From NCBI RefSeq assembly GCF_001563225.1, contig NZ_CP014206.1:1612001-1676000 (forward strand): a stretch of 64,000 bases of DNA, given 5' to 3'. The notes under the pieces are model-generated. The model had not been told where the DNA came from, searched no databases, and was given only the letters and a program-made list of their open reading frames with translations. Origin of the DNA: Pseudodesulfovibrio indicus. Lineage in GTDB: Bacteria > Desulfobacterota > Desulfovibrionia > Desulfovibrionales > Desulfovibrionaceae. How positions within the stretch are numbered: the stretch's first letter is position 1; every line of letters starts with the position of its first letter. A program made the position numbers and the translations under genes. Positions 15,391 through 23,418 of this stretch are shown in pieces.

Positions 15391-16767
15391 ATGGCATTGC
15401 TCAGACATACACCGACCGAGATCAAGGAGCGCAAGGCGCTCACCATCAACCCGGCCAAGACCTGCCAGCCCATCGGCGCCATGTACGCGGCGCTCGGCAT
15501 CCACGGGTGCCTGCCCCACAGCCACGGCTCCCAGGGCTGCTGCGCCTACCACCGGTCCACGCTGACCCGGCACTACAAAGAGCCCATCTCCGCCGCGACC
15601 TCGTCCTTCACCGAAGGCGCATCCGTGTTCGGCGGCCAGGCCAACCTGATCCAGGCGATCAACAACATCTTCACGGTCTACGAGCCGGAAGCGATCGCCG
15701 TCCACACCACCTGCCTGTCCGAGACCATCGGCGACGACCTGAACCAGATCTTCGACAAGGCCCAGAAGACCGGCAAGGTCCCCGAGGGCAAGACCTGCCT
15801 CGGCGCGCCCACCCCGAGCTACGTCGGCTCCCACGTGACCGGCTTCTCCAACATGGTCAAGGCCATGGCCCAGCTCGCCGAGCCCACGGGCAAGAAGAAC
15901 CACAAGGTCAACGTCATCCCCGGCTGGGTCGAGCCCGCCGACATGGGCGAGATCAAGCGTCTGGCCCAGATGGTCGGCGTGGACATCACACTGTTCCCGG
16001 ACACCGACGGCGTGCTCAACGCCCCCCTGACCGGCGAATACAAGATGTTCCCCGAGGGCGGCGTGACCATCAAGGAGCTCAAGGGCTGCGGCGACGCCAT
16101 GGGCACCCTCGCCCTGGGCGAATGGTGCTCGGCCGACGCCGCGCGCTGGCTCGACGCCAAGTGCAAGGTCCCGTGCACCGTGCTGGACATGCCCTTCGGC
16201 CTGGCGGCCACCGACCGCTTCATCGACGTGCTGCGCACCGTGGCCGGCGTGACCGTCCCCGACTCCGTGGCCTTCGAGCGCGGCCAGCTCGTCGACATGA
16301 TCTCCGACATGCACCAGTACTTCTACGGCAAGCGCGTGGCCATCTGGGGCGACCCGGATCAGCTCATCTCCATGTGCGAGTTCCTGGTCTCCCTGGACAT
16401 GCAGCCCGTCTACGTCGTCACCGGCACCCCGGGCAAGAAGTTCGAGGCCCGGATCAAGGAGATCTGCGCGGACAAGCCCTTCGAGGTCAAGGTCAAGGCC
16501 AAGGGCGACATGTTCCTCATGCACCAGTGGATCAAGAACGAGCCCGTGGACCTGCTCATCGGCAACACCTACGGCAAGTACATCGCCCGCGACGAGGACA
16601 TCCCGCTGCTGCGCTGGGGCTTCCCCATCCTGGACCGCCAGGGTCACCAGTACTTCCCGACAGTCGGCTACAAGGGCGGACTCAGGCTCCTCGAAAAGAT
16701 CCTGACTCTGCTGCTGGATCGTAAAGACCGCGACGATCCGGAGACGAGGTTCGAACTCGTCCTGTAG
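15391..16767 (+). CDS. nifK: Nitrogenase MoFe protein beta chain NifK
   Basis: 458 aa, shorter than the Azotobacter chain because it lacks the N-terminal extension, as in anaerobe-type enzymes. P-cluster ligands are in KTCQPIGAMYAALGIHGCLP and the HTTCLSETIGDD segment. The start ATG has GGAG 10 bases upstream; an in-frame ATG 24 bases earlier falls inside the end of nifD. It forms the alpha2-beta2 MoFe protein with NifD. A strong hairpin follows the stop, which may set the boundary of a nifHDK-rich transcript. Confidence 0.97.
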   Translation: MALLRHTPTEIKERKALTINPAKTCQPIGAMYAALGIHGCLPHSHGSQGCCAYHRSTLTRHYKEPISAATSSFTEGASVFGGQANLIQAINNIFTVYEPEAIAVHTTCLSETIGDDLNQIFDKAQKTGKVPEGKTCLGAPTPSYVGSHVTGFSNMVKAMAQLAEPTGKKNHKVNVIPGWVEPADMGEIKRLAQMVGVDITLFPDTDGVLNAPLTGEYKMFPEGGVTIKELKGCGDAMGTLALGEWCSADAARWLDAKCKVPCTVLDMPFGLAATDRFIDVLRTVAGVTVPDSVAFERGQLVDMISDMHQYFYGKRVAIWGDPDQLISMCEFLVSLDMQPVYVVTGTPGKKFEARIKEICADKPFEVKVKAKGDMFLMHQWIKNEPVDLLIGNTYGKYIARDEDIPLLRWGFPILDRQGHQYFPTVGYKGGLRLLEKILTLLLDRKDRDDPETRFELVL

Positions 16768-16779
16768 CGTCAATACCCT

Positions 16780-16814
16780 GTCCGGGGCGGAGTCCTTCCC
16801 CCTCCGCCCCGGAC
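16780..16814 (+). other. Strong hairpin after nifK
   Basis: A perfect 13-bp stem (16780-16792 with 16802-16814, 9-nt loop) in the 73-base gap between nifK and the NifB-like gene. The 3' side is not T-rich, so partial termination or mRNA processing is more likely than complete termination. Confidence 0.6.
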
Positions 16815-16840
16815 ATAACCCCAAACAGAAGAAGGCCGTC

Positions 16841-18013
16841 ATGTCCAAGACCCTCGCAGAATACGCATCCCATCCCTGTTTCGGCATGACCGCCCGCAAG
16901 ACCGTGGGCCGCCTGCACCTGCCGGTGGCCCCTCGCTCCAATGCCCGTATCCGGTTTGCGGACGCAGGCGGCTCCAAGGCGGCCATGGCCCCCGAGGAAG
17001 CCGTCAACTGGCTCGATCACGTCATGGACCAGGGCAAGCCCGTGGCCATCGTGGGCATCACCGGCCCCGGCGACCCCCTGACCGTGCCCGAACCGAGCCT
17101 GCGCACCCTGCGACTGGTGCGCGACAAGTATCCCGATATTTCCCTGTGCCTGACCACGCTCGGCATGAACGGCGCGGAGTACGCCGAGGAGCTGGTCGAC
17201 CTGGGCGTGTCCCACGTGACCCTCCTGGTGGACGCGGTCTCGCCCGAAGTGGCCGAGCGGCTCTACGCCTGGGTCCGGCCCTCCACCAGGACCCTGCCCC
17301 TGAAGGAAGCGGTCCGGCTGCTGATCACGGACCAGGCCCGCGTGGTGTCCGCCTTCAAGAAGGCCGGGCTGACCGTGAAGATCAACACCACCGTGTACCC
17401 CGGCTACAATGCGGGCCACGTGGAGGAGATCGCCCGGACCATGGGCGGCCTGGGCGCGGACATCATGGCCGTGGTCCCCTACCATCCGGGCAAGGACGCC
17501 GACGAGGACGTCCCCGGGACCAACGTCGAACTGCTGGCCGAAATCCGCGACCTGGCCGGGCGGCACATAGACATCATGCCCGCCTGGGACGAGTGCGGCG
17601 AGAACGTGGTCGGCCTGGACAATCCCGGCAAGGCCGACGCCCGCATCGCCATCCTGCCCAAGCCCACCAGGGAGCGGCCCAACGTGGCCGTGGTCAGCTC
17701 CACCGGCATGGACGTGGACCTGCACCTGGGCCACGCCATCAAGGTCATGGTCTACGGCCCGCGCGAAGACGGGCTGGCCTGCCTGCTGGAGACCCGGGAC
17801 GCCCCGGAGCCCGGTTCCGGGACCAAGCGGTGGGAGACCCTGGCCGATACCCTGAGCGACTGTTTCGTCCTGCTCACGGCCTCGGCGGGCGAGAGCCCCA
17901 GACAAATTTTGAGCCGCAAGGGTCTGTCCGTCCTGATCACGGACGGCGAGATCGAGGGAACCGTGGATGTGCTCTACGGGGGCGGTAAGAAAGGCAAGAA
18001 GAACAAGAAGTAA
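16841..18013 (+). CDS. NifB paralogue lacking the radical-SAM cysteines, with NifX-like C-terminal domain
   Basis: 390 aa, colinear with the true NifB at 21585-22856 over its whole length. Shared: HPCF near the start, RLHLPVAP, the GPGDP loop, the SHVTLLVDAVSP strand, LYAWV, GLTVKINTTVYPGYN, a late GL region and a complete NifX/NafY-type C-terminal domain (LHLGHAIKVMVYG; RWETLADTLSDC). The radical-SAM CxxxCxxC of NifB (C31, C35, C38) is replaced by Ser33, Ile37 and Ala40. The Cys equivalent to NifB C20 and C44 are gone, and CKRC is WDEC. It therefore cannot carry the SAM cluster and at best keeps two of the accessory-cluster ligands. A carrier or scaffold role for NifB-co or a cofactor precursor is inferred. 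The C-terminus is Lys/Gly-rich. Confidence 0.85.
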   Translation: MSKTLAEYASHPCFGMTARKTVGRLHLPVAPRSNARIRFADAGGSKAAMAPEEAVNWLDHVMDQGKPVAIVGITGPGDPLTVPEPSLRTLRLVRDKYPDISLCLTTLGMNGAEYAEELVDLGVSHVTLLVDAVSPEVAERLYAWVRPSTRTLPLKEAVRLLITDQARVVSAFKKAGLTVKINTTVYPGYNAGHVEEIARTMGGLGADIMAVVPYHPGKDADEDVPGTNVELLAEIRDLAGRHIDIMPAWDECGENVVGLDNPGKADARIAILPKPTRERPNVAVVSSTGMDVDLHLGHAIKVMVYGPREDGLACLLETRDAPEPGSGTKRWETLADTLSDCFVLLTASAGESPRQILSRKGLSVLITDGEIEGTVDVLYGGGKKGKKNKK

Positions 18014-18032
18014 CAAAGAGGAGAGTAGTGAA

Positions 18033-18335
18033 ATGGCGATTCCTGCGAGAATGATCATCTGTTGTCAGTCCTTCCGCGCAGCCGGGGACCCCAAGGGCAT
18101 CTGCAACAAGCAGACGGACGGGTTCCTGCAGTACATCGAAGAGGAAATCCTGGACCGCGGCATGGACGCTCTGGTGGTCGGCTCGACCTGCCTGAAGCAG
18201 TGCGAATCCGGTCCGATCATGGTCATCCAGCCCGAGAACTGGTGGTTCAAGGGTGTGGATTCCGAAGAGGCCATCGACGCAATTTTGGACGGTCTGGAAG
18301 ACGGCGAGCCCTGCGCCGAATACCTGGCCGGTTAA
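18033..18335 (+). CDS. Thioredoxin-fold [2Fe-2S] ferredoxin
   Basis: 100 aa. Cysteines fall in the pattern of thioredoxin-like [2Fe-2S] ferredoxins such as the Clostridium pasteurianum protein known to bind the MoFe protein: CC at residues 10-11, GICNKQ about 14 residues later, and STCLKQCESGP in the middle, followed by VIQPENWWFKGV and a short acidic helix. The ATG at 18033 has a GAGGAGAG site upstream. The gene lies 19 bases after the NifB-like gene. A role in electron delivery or redox protection for nitrogenase or its assembly is inferred from the context. Confidence 0.88.
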   Translation: MAIPARMIICCQSFRAAGDPKGICNKQTDGFLQYIEEEILDRGMDALVVGSTCLKQCESGPIMVIQPENWWFKGVDSEEAIDAILDGLEDGEPCAEYLAG

Positions 18336-18350
18336 CGAATCGAGAGTCCG

Positions 18351-18785
18351 ATGCCTGAAGCCGTCGTCATACGCCCCGCAACCATGCGCGACCTGGAAGG
18401 TCTCGCGTCCCTGCTCCTGACGGTGACCCCTCGCGGGGTGAACGCCGCCGTCAACGGGGACACGCCGAACCAATGCCTTGAAAGGATGCTGACAAACGGT
18501 CGGGGACGCGTCCTGGCCGCGTTCGGCGTCGACGGGACCGTGGTCGGCATGTGTTCGGGGACGTTGACGACATGCATGGCCGAAGGCGGCCCCGCCGTCC
18601 TCATCGAAGATGTGGTTGTCCGTGAGGACAGGCGGGGCCAGGGCCTCGGGGCCCGGCTCGTGGACATGCTGGCCGACCGGGCCAGGGACGACCAGGCGGG
18701 GAGGCTCGCGCTCCTTGCCGATCCGGATGCGTCCTTGGCGAACGGTCCTGAAGCAACCTTTAAGCATCCGGATATCCATTTATAA
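18351..18785 (+). CDS. GNAT-family N-acetyltransferase in the nif operon
   Basis: 144 aa. The acetyl-CoA pyrophosphate-binding motif is VREDRRGQGLGARLVDMLAD (about residues 87-106), preceded by the beta-4 strand AVLIEDVVV; the N-terminus VIRPATMRDLEGLASLL is typical of the fold. The motif-B end is unusual: rather than the common N-x-x-A-x-x-F-Y segment it reads DPDASLANGPEATFKHPDIHL and stops. The substrate is unknown. It lies 15 bases after the ferredoxin and 26 bases before nifE, inside the operon, so it is probably co-expressed with nitrogenase; a nif-associated role is inferred only from position. Confidence 0.85.
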   Translation: MPEAVVIRPATMRDLEGLASLLLTVTPRGVNAAVNGDTPNQCLERMLTNGRGRVLAAFGVDGTVVGMCSGTLTTCMAEGGPAVLIEDVVVREDRRGQGLGARLVDMLADRARDDQAGRLALLADPDASLANGPEATFKHPDIHL

Positions 18786-18811
18786 TTCTTACTGGAATTA
18801 GGGGAAGATCA

Positions 18812-20206
18812 ATGACAGTCAAGATTGCCGACATCCTGGAAGAGCGGCGCGACCAGATCCACCGGACCGGCGAAGGCGCCATCGACATAGCCTGCAACCG
18901 GGAGTCCCTGGCCGGGGCGGTGAGCCAGCGCGCCTGCGTGTTCTGCGGGTCCCGCGTGGTCCTCTATCCCATTGCCGACGCCCTGCACCTGGTGCACGGC
19001 CCCATCGGCTGCGCGGTCTACACCTGGGACATCCGCGGTTCGCTCTCCAGCGGCCCGGAGCTGCACCGCCTGTCCTTCTCCACCGACCTCCAGGAGACCG
19101 ACGTCATCTTCGGCGGCGAGAAGAAGCTCGAAGCCGCCCTGGACGAACTCATCGACCGTCACTCCCCCAAGGCCGCCTTCGTCTACTCCACCTGCATCGT
19201 GGGGCTCATCGGCGACGACATGGAGGCGGTCTGCCGCAAGATGACCGAGAAGAAGGGCATCCCGGTGCTGCCGGTCATGTCCGAGGGGTTCAAGGGCAAC
19301 AAGCGGGCCGGGTACGAGGCCGCCTGCAAGGCCATGTTCCGGCTCATCGGCGAGGGCGACACCTCCGGCATCTCGCCTGTTTCCGTCAATATTTTCGGTG
19401 ATTTCAACCTGGCCGGCGAAATCTGGATCATCCGCGAGTACTTCGAGAGGATGGGCGTCCAGGTGGTAGCCAACGTGACCGGCGACGGCCGGGTCAACGA
19501 CATCGCCCGGTGTCACGGCGCGGCCTTGAACCTGGTCCAGTGTTCCGGTTCCACCATGGACCTGGCCAAGATGATGAAGGAGAAGTACGGCATCCCGTTC
19601 CAGCGGGTCTCCTACCTCGGCATCGAGGACATGGCCGACTCCCTCTACCGGGTGGCCGACTTCTTCAAGGACAAGGACCCCTCCATCGTGGAGCGCACCC
19701 AGGCCTTGGTCCGCGACGAATTGCAGAAGCTCATGCCCGAGCTGGCCCGCTACCGCAAGGACCTGGAAGGCAAGAAGGTCGCCATGTACGTGGGCGGCTC
19801 CTTCAAGGCGTTCTCCCTGGTCAAGGCGTTCCGGCACCTGGGCATGAAGGTCGTGGTGGTCGGCTCCCAGACCGGCACCAAGGAGGACTATGCCGAGCTG
19901 GCCGAGATCACCGATCCCGGCACGGTCATCATCGACGACGCCAACCCGCTGGAGTTGTCCCATTTCATCAAGGAGAAGGACGTGGACGTGTTTGTCGGCG
20001 GGGTCAAGGAACGGCCCATCGCCTTCAAGCTGGGCGTGGGATTCTGTGACCACAACCACGAGCGCAAGGAGGCCCTGGAAGGGTTCACGGGCATGCTCAA
20101 CTTCGCCCGCGAGATCCACGCCTCGGCCATGTCCCCGGTCTGGCAGTTCGCGCCCCGGCGCGCCAACCGCATCCGCGCAGCCCGCAAGGAGGCCGTCAAT
20201 GAGTAA
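18812..20206 (+). CDS. nifE: FeMo-cofactor scaffold subunit NifE
   Basis: 464 aa, paralogous to NifD. Recognised by RACVFCGSRVVLYPIADALHLVHGPIGC cluster-ligand region (Cys spaced as in NifE), SFSTDLQETDVIFGGEKKL, and STCIVGLIGDD. With NifN it forms the tetramer on which NifB-co is matured by addition of Mo and homocitrate. A GGGGAAG stretch lies upstream of the ATG. The last codons overlap the nifN start by 8 bases (ATGAGTAA), which couples translation of the two partners. Confidence 0.96.
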   Translation: MTVKIADILEERRDQIHRTGEGAIDIACNRESLAGAVSQRACVFCGSRVVLYPIADALHLVHGPIGCAVYTWDIRGSLSSGPELHRLSFSTDLQETDVIFGGEKKLEAALDELIDRHSPKAAFVYSTCIVGLIGDDMEAVCRKMTEKKGIPVLPVMSEGFKGNKRAGYEAACKAMFRLIGEGDTSGISPVSVNIFGDFNLAGEIWIIREYFERMGVQVVANVTGDGRVNDIARCHGAALNLVQCSGSTMDLAKMMKEKYGIPFQRVSYLGIEDMADSLYRVADFFKDKDPSIVERTQALVRDELQKLMPELARYRKDLEGKKVAMYVGGSFKAFSLVKAFRHLGMKVVVVGSQTGTKEDYAELAEITDPGTVIIDDANPLELSHFIKEKDVDVFVGGVKERPIAFKLGVGFCDHNHERKEALEGFTGMLNFAREIHASAMSPVWQFAPRRANRIRAARKEAVNE

Positions 20207-21566
20207 GGTCAAGACCGCAAGGCCCAATTTCGTCTCCACCACCAACGCCTGCAAGCTTTGCACCCCGCTGGGGGCCTCCCTGGCCTTCCGGGGCGTGGAA
20301 GGGGGAATCCCGTTCCTGCACGGCTCCCAGGGCTGCGCCACCTACATGCGCCGCTACATCATCTCCCACTTCCGCGAGCCGGTGGACATCGCCTCGTCGG
20401 CCCTGGGCGAGAAGAACGCCATCTACGGCGGCGGCCCGAACCTGAAGAAGGGCATTCTCAACGTCATGAAGAAGTACGAGCCCAAGCTCGTGGGCGTGGC
20501 CACCACCTGCCTGACCGAGACCATCGGCGACGACGTACCCATGTACTTCAACGAGTTTTTCAAGGAATTCGGTGACCTCGACCTGCCAGAGTTGGTCCGG
20601 GTCTCGACCCCCAGCTACAACGGCACCCACACCGACGGGTGGCACGGCGCGGTCCGCTCCATGGTCGAGCAGCTGTGCGTCGAGGACCACGCGGACACCG
20701 GGCGGGTGAACATCCTGCCCAACATGGTCTCCTGCGAGGACATCCGCCACCTGCGGGACATCTGCGATCACTTCGGCATCGAAGCGACCATCCTGCCCGA
20801 CATCTCCGAGACCCTGGATGGCCCGGCGCTGGAGGACTACGTGAAGATCCCCGAGGGCGGCACCCCCATCTCCGAGATCAAGGCGATGAGCGGCGCGCGG
20901 GCGACCATCGAATTCGGCCGCTGCCTGCCCCGCGAGACCGGCGGCACCAGCCTCGAAACGCGGTTCGGGGTGGAGAACCACCGCATCGGCCTGCCCATGG
21001 GGCTGCGCGAGTCCGACCGGTTCTTCGAGGTCCTTGAGTCCGTGTCCGGCAACCCCATGCCCCGGCGCTACGAGCTGGAGCGCGGCAGGCTGGTGGACGC
21101 CTACGTGGACGGCCACAAGTACATTTTTGGCAAGCGCGCCGTGGTCTACGGCGAGGAGGACCTGGTCGTCGGCCTGTGCGCCTTCCTGTCCGAGATCGGC
21201 GTGGACGTGGTCCTGGCCGGCACCGGCTCCCGCGGCAAGGGGCTGGAGGGAGCCATCGCCCAGGTCACCCACGGCACGGCCCGAGTGGCCCCGGAAGTGC
21301 GCGAGGCCGTGGATTTCCACGACATCGCCGCCGAGGCCGAAACCCTCGCTCCCGACCTGGTGGTGGGCCATTCCAAGGGTTACCGCTACGCCCGGGAGTG
21401 GAACGTTCCCCTGGTCCGGGTGGGCTTCCCCATCCACGACCGGTTCGGCGGCCAGCGGCTGCTGCACCTCGGCTACAAGGGCACCCAGGCGCTGTTCGAC
21501 CGCGTGGTCAACGCCGTCATCGAGAAGAAGCAAGCGGATAGTAGCATCGGCTACGGATACATCTAG
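20199..21566 (+). CDS. nifN: FeMo-cofactor scaffold subunit NifN
   Basis: 455 aa, paralogous to NifK and partner of NifE. Features: an N-terminal ACKLCTPLGA, GGIPFLHGSQGCATYMRR, ALGEKNAIYGGGPNL and TTCLTETIGDD, which match the NifK/NifN cluster region but without the full P-cluster set. The start ATG has AAGGAGG 10 bases upstream and lies inside the last codons of nifE. No NifX or NafY domain is fused at the C-terminus. nifB follows after 18 bases. Confidence 0.95.
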   Translation: MSKVKTARPNFVSTTNACKLCTPLGASLAFRGVEGGIPFLHGSQGCATYMRRYIISHFREPVDIASSALGEKNAIYGGGPNLKKGILNVMKKYEPKLVGVATTCLTETIGDDVPMYFNEFFKEFGDLDLPELVRVSTPSYNGTHTDGWHGAVRSMVEQLCVEDHADTGRVNILPNMVSCEDIRHLRDICDHFGIEATILPDISETLDGPALEDYVKIPEGGTPISEIKAMSGARATIEFGRCLPRETGGTSLETRFGVENHRIGLPMGLRESDRFFEVLESVSGNPMPRRYELERGRLVDAYVDGHKYIFGKRAVVYGEEDLVVGLCAFLSEIGVDVVLAGTGSRGKGLEGAIAQVTHGTARVAPEVREAVDFHDIAAEAETLAPDLVVGHSKGYRYAREWNVPLVRVGFPIHDRFGGQRLLHLGYKGTQALFDRVVNAVIEKKQADSSIGYGYI

Positions 21567-21584
21567 CCAATGGAGGGATCGGCC

Positions 21585-22856
21585 ATGACCGTCAAGGATA
21601 CCACCAAGCACCCCTGTTTCAACAAGTCCACCGCCGGAAGCTGCGGCCGCGTGCACCTGCCCGTGGCGCCCAAGTGCAACATCCAGTGCAACTACTGCAA
21701 CCGCAAGTACGACTGTGTCAACGAATCCCGCCCCGGCGTGACCTCCGGCGTGCTCAAGCCGTTCCAGGCCGCCGAATACATGGACAAGGTCCTGGCCAGG
21801 GAGCCGCGCATCACCGTGGCCGGAATCGCCGGTCCGGGCGACCCGTTCGCCAACCCCGCCGAGACCCTGGAGACCATGCGGCTGCTGAACGAGCGCCATC
21901 CCGAACTGCTCTTCTGTTTGTCCTCCAACGGCATGGGCATCCTCCCGTACCTGGACGACATCGCCGCGCTCGGCGTGTCCCACGTGACCATCACCATCTC
22001 CGCCGTGGACCCGGCCATCGGGGCCAAGATCTACGCCTGGGTCAAGGACGGCAACGTCGTCTACCGGGGCGAGAAGGGCGCGGAGATCCTCCTGGACCGC
22101 CAGCTCGCGGCCATCAAGGGGCTGAAGGAGCGCGGCATCACGGTCAAGGTCAACTCCATCGTCATCCCCGGCGTCAACGATGAGCACATCGTCGAGGTCG
22201 CCAAGGTCTGCGCCTCGCTGGGCGCGGACATCCAGAACATGATCCCCCTGAAGCCCACCGCGGACACCCCGTTCGCCAAGGTCCCGGAACCGGGCCGCGA
22301 GACCGTCCTGCCCCTGCGCAAGGAGGCCGGTGCGTTCATCGAGCAGATGACCCACTGCAAGCGGTGTCGCGCCGACGCCGTCGGCCTGCTCGGCGACGAC
22401 CAGTCCGCCGCCCTGTGCGGCACCCTCCAGGCGTGCTCCAAGCTCAAGCCCATCGAAGTGGAGACGGCCCGCCCGTTCGTGGCCGTGGCCACCCGCGAGG
22501 GATTGCTGGTCAACCAGCACCTGGGCGAGGCCAAGTCCTTCCAGATCTGGGGCCGGTCCGAATCCGGCGGCTACCGCATGGTCGAGGAACGCCAGGCCCC
22601 GACAGCGGGGTGCGGCCCCCAGCGCTGGGCCGAGCTGGCCGCCACCCTCAAGGACTGCCGCGCGGTCCTGTGCGCCGCCATCGGCGAGACCCCGCGCATC
22701 CTCCTGGAGGAGCACGGCATCGCGAGCCACACCGTGGACGGCTTCATCGAGGACGCCCTGCGCTTCGTGTTCGAGGGCGGCGACATCAACGCGCTCAAGG
22801 TCCGCCGGTCCGGCATCGGTTCCGGCTGTGCGGGCGGCGGCGCGGGCTGCGGCTAA
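21585..22856 (+). CDS. nifB: FeMo-cofactor biosynthesis radical-SAM protein NifB with NifX-like domain
   Basis: 423 aa. The radical-SAM motif CNIQCNYC is at C31, C35 and C38, followed by NRKYDCVNESRPGV, the NifB-specific continuation. Accessory-cluster ligands include C11 (HPCF), C20, C44 and the THCKRCRADAVGLLG pair in the second half. A NifX/NafY-type domain occupies about residues 300-405. It makes the 8Fe-9S-C NifB-co. The ATG at 21585 has GGAGGG 7 bases upstream; an ATG 15 bases earlier overlaps that site and is less likely. The C-terminus is Gly/Cys-rich (SGCAGGGAGCG), an unusual tail that could bind metal. The intact copy makes the loss of cysteines in the paralogue at 16841 easy to see. 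Confidence 0.96.
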   Translation: MTVKDTTKHPCFNKSTAGSCGRVHLPVAPKCNIQCNYCNRKYDCVNESRPGVTSGVLKPFQAAEYMDKVLAREPRITVAGIAGPGDPFANPAETLETMRLLNERHPELLFCLSSNGMGILPYLDDIAALGVSHVTITISAVDPAIGAKIYAWVKDGNVVYRGEKGAEILLDRQLAAIKGLKERGITVKVNSIVIPGVNDEHIVEVAKVCASLGADIQNMIPLKPTADTPFAKVPEPGRETVLPLRKEAGAFIEQMTHCKRCRADAVGLLGDDQSAALCGTLQACSKLKPIEVETARPFVAVATREGLLVNQHLGEAKSFQIWGRSESGGYRMVEERQAPTAGCGPQRWAELAATLKDCRAVLCAAIGETPRILLEEHGIASHTVDGFIEDALRFVFEGGDINALKVRRSGIGSGCAGGGAGCG

Positions 22857-23081
22857 TCCCGCTGCGCGGCGGCGCGAGGTCCCGGACCCGCGCCGTCGCG
22901 GCCTGCCCGAGGGGAGTCTTCCGAAAAGCCCACAAGGGGCGGTTGCGGCAGCGCCGGACGGTGCCGGACGTCACCTCGCGCTCCGCGCACCGGCATCCGT
23001 TCCGTTCGCTCCCGATCCGCCCCTTTGCCGGTCCGGCCCTGTCCGGCCCGTAACCTCAATCGGATCAAGGAGAATGAAGCG

Positions 23082-23327
23082 ATGAACAAAGCGACGTTGG
23101 AAAAAGTCTTTGAATACGCGTCCAAACCGGTGCAGGGGACCATGTCCCGCAAGCTGCGCAAGGACGTGAAGATCCAGGTCAACGAAGGCGAGGTCTACGA
23201 GGGCGCGACCCTGTTCCTGGGCGAGGAATTCGTCCGCGTGACCTGCGTCAAGGACGGCCTGAACATCAACACCTACTACGACTGGGAAAAGATCGCCTCC
23301 GTGCGGACCCTGGGCGCGGTCGAATAG
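23082..23327 (+). CDS. 81-aa orphan protein at the end of the nif operon
   Basis: A small soluble protein, not recognised. It has a helical start (KATLEKVFEYASK), a basic stretch (SRKLRKDVKIQVNEG) and a strand-rich second half (GATLFLGEEFVRVTCVKDGLNINTYYDW) that could form a small beta barrel. AAGGAG lies 8 bases before the ATG. It sits 225 bases after nifB, a gap in which nothing was seen, and before a strong terminator, so it may be the last gene of the nif operon or have its own promoter. Confidence 0.7.
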   Translation: MNKATLEKVFEYASKPVQGTMSRKLRKDVKIQVNEGEVYEGATLFLGEEFVRVTCVKDGLNINTYYDWEKIASVRTLGAVE

Positions 23328-23351
23328 CTCCGCCCCCGTCCCGAAAAACCC

Positions 23352-23390
23352 GACACCCCCCGCCGGACCGTCCGGAGGGGGGTGTCTTGT
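23352..23390. terminator. Terminator between the nif operon and nifA
   Basis: A long near-perfect stem (23352-23367 with 23371-23386, 3-nt loop) followed by CTTGTATG. It lies between convergent genes and can serve both. The downstream T-run is short on the plus strand. Confidence 0.7.
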
Positions 23391-23418
23391 ATGGGGTGGA
23401 GGTAGGTATGCCGAAAAT

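Noticed and set aside
20196-22730. 844-codon minus-strand frame opposite nifN and nifB
   Set aside because: Antisense shadow of two certain genes; no domain and no ribosome site.
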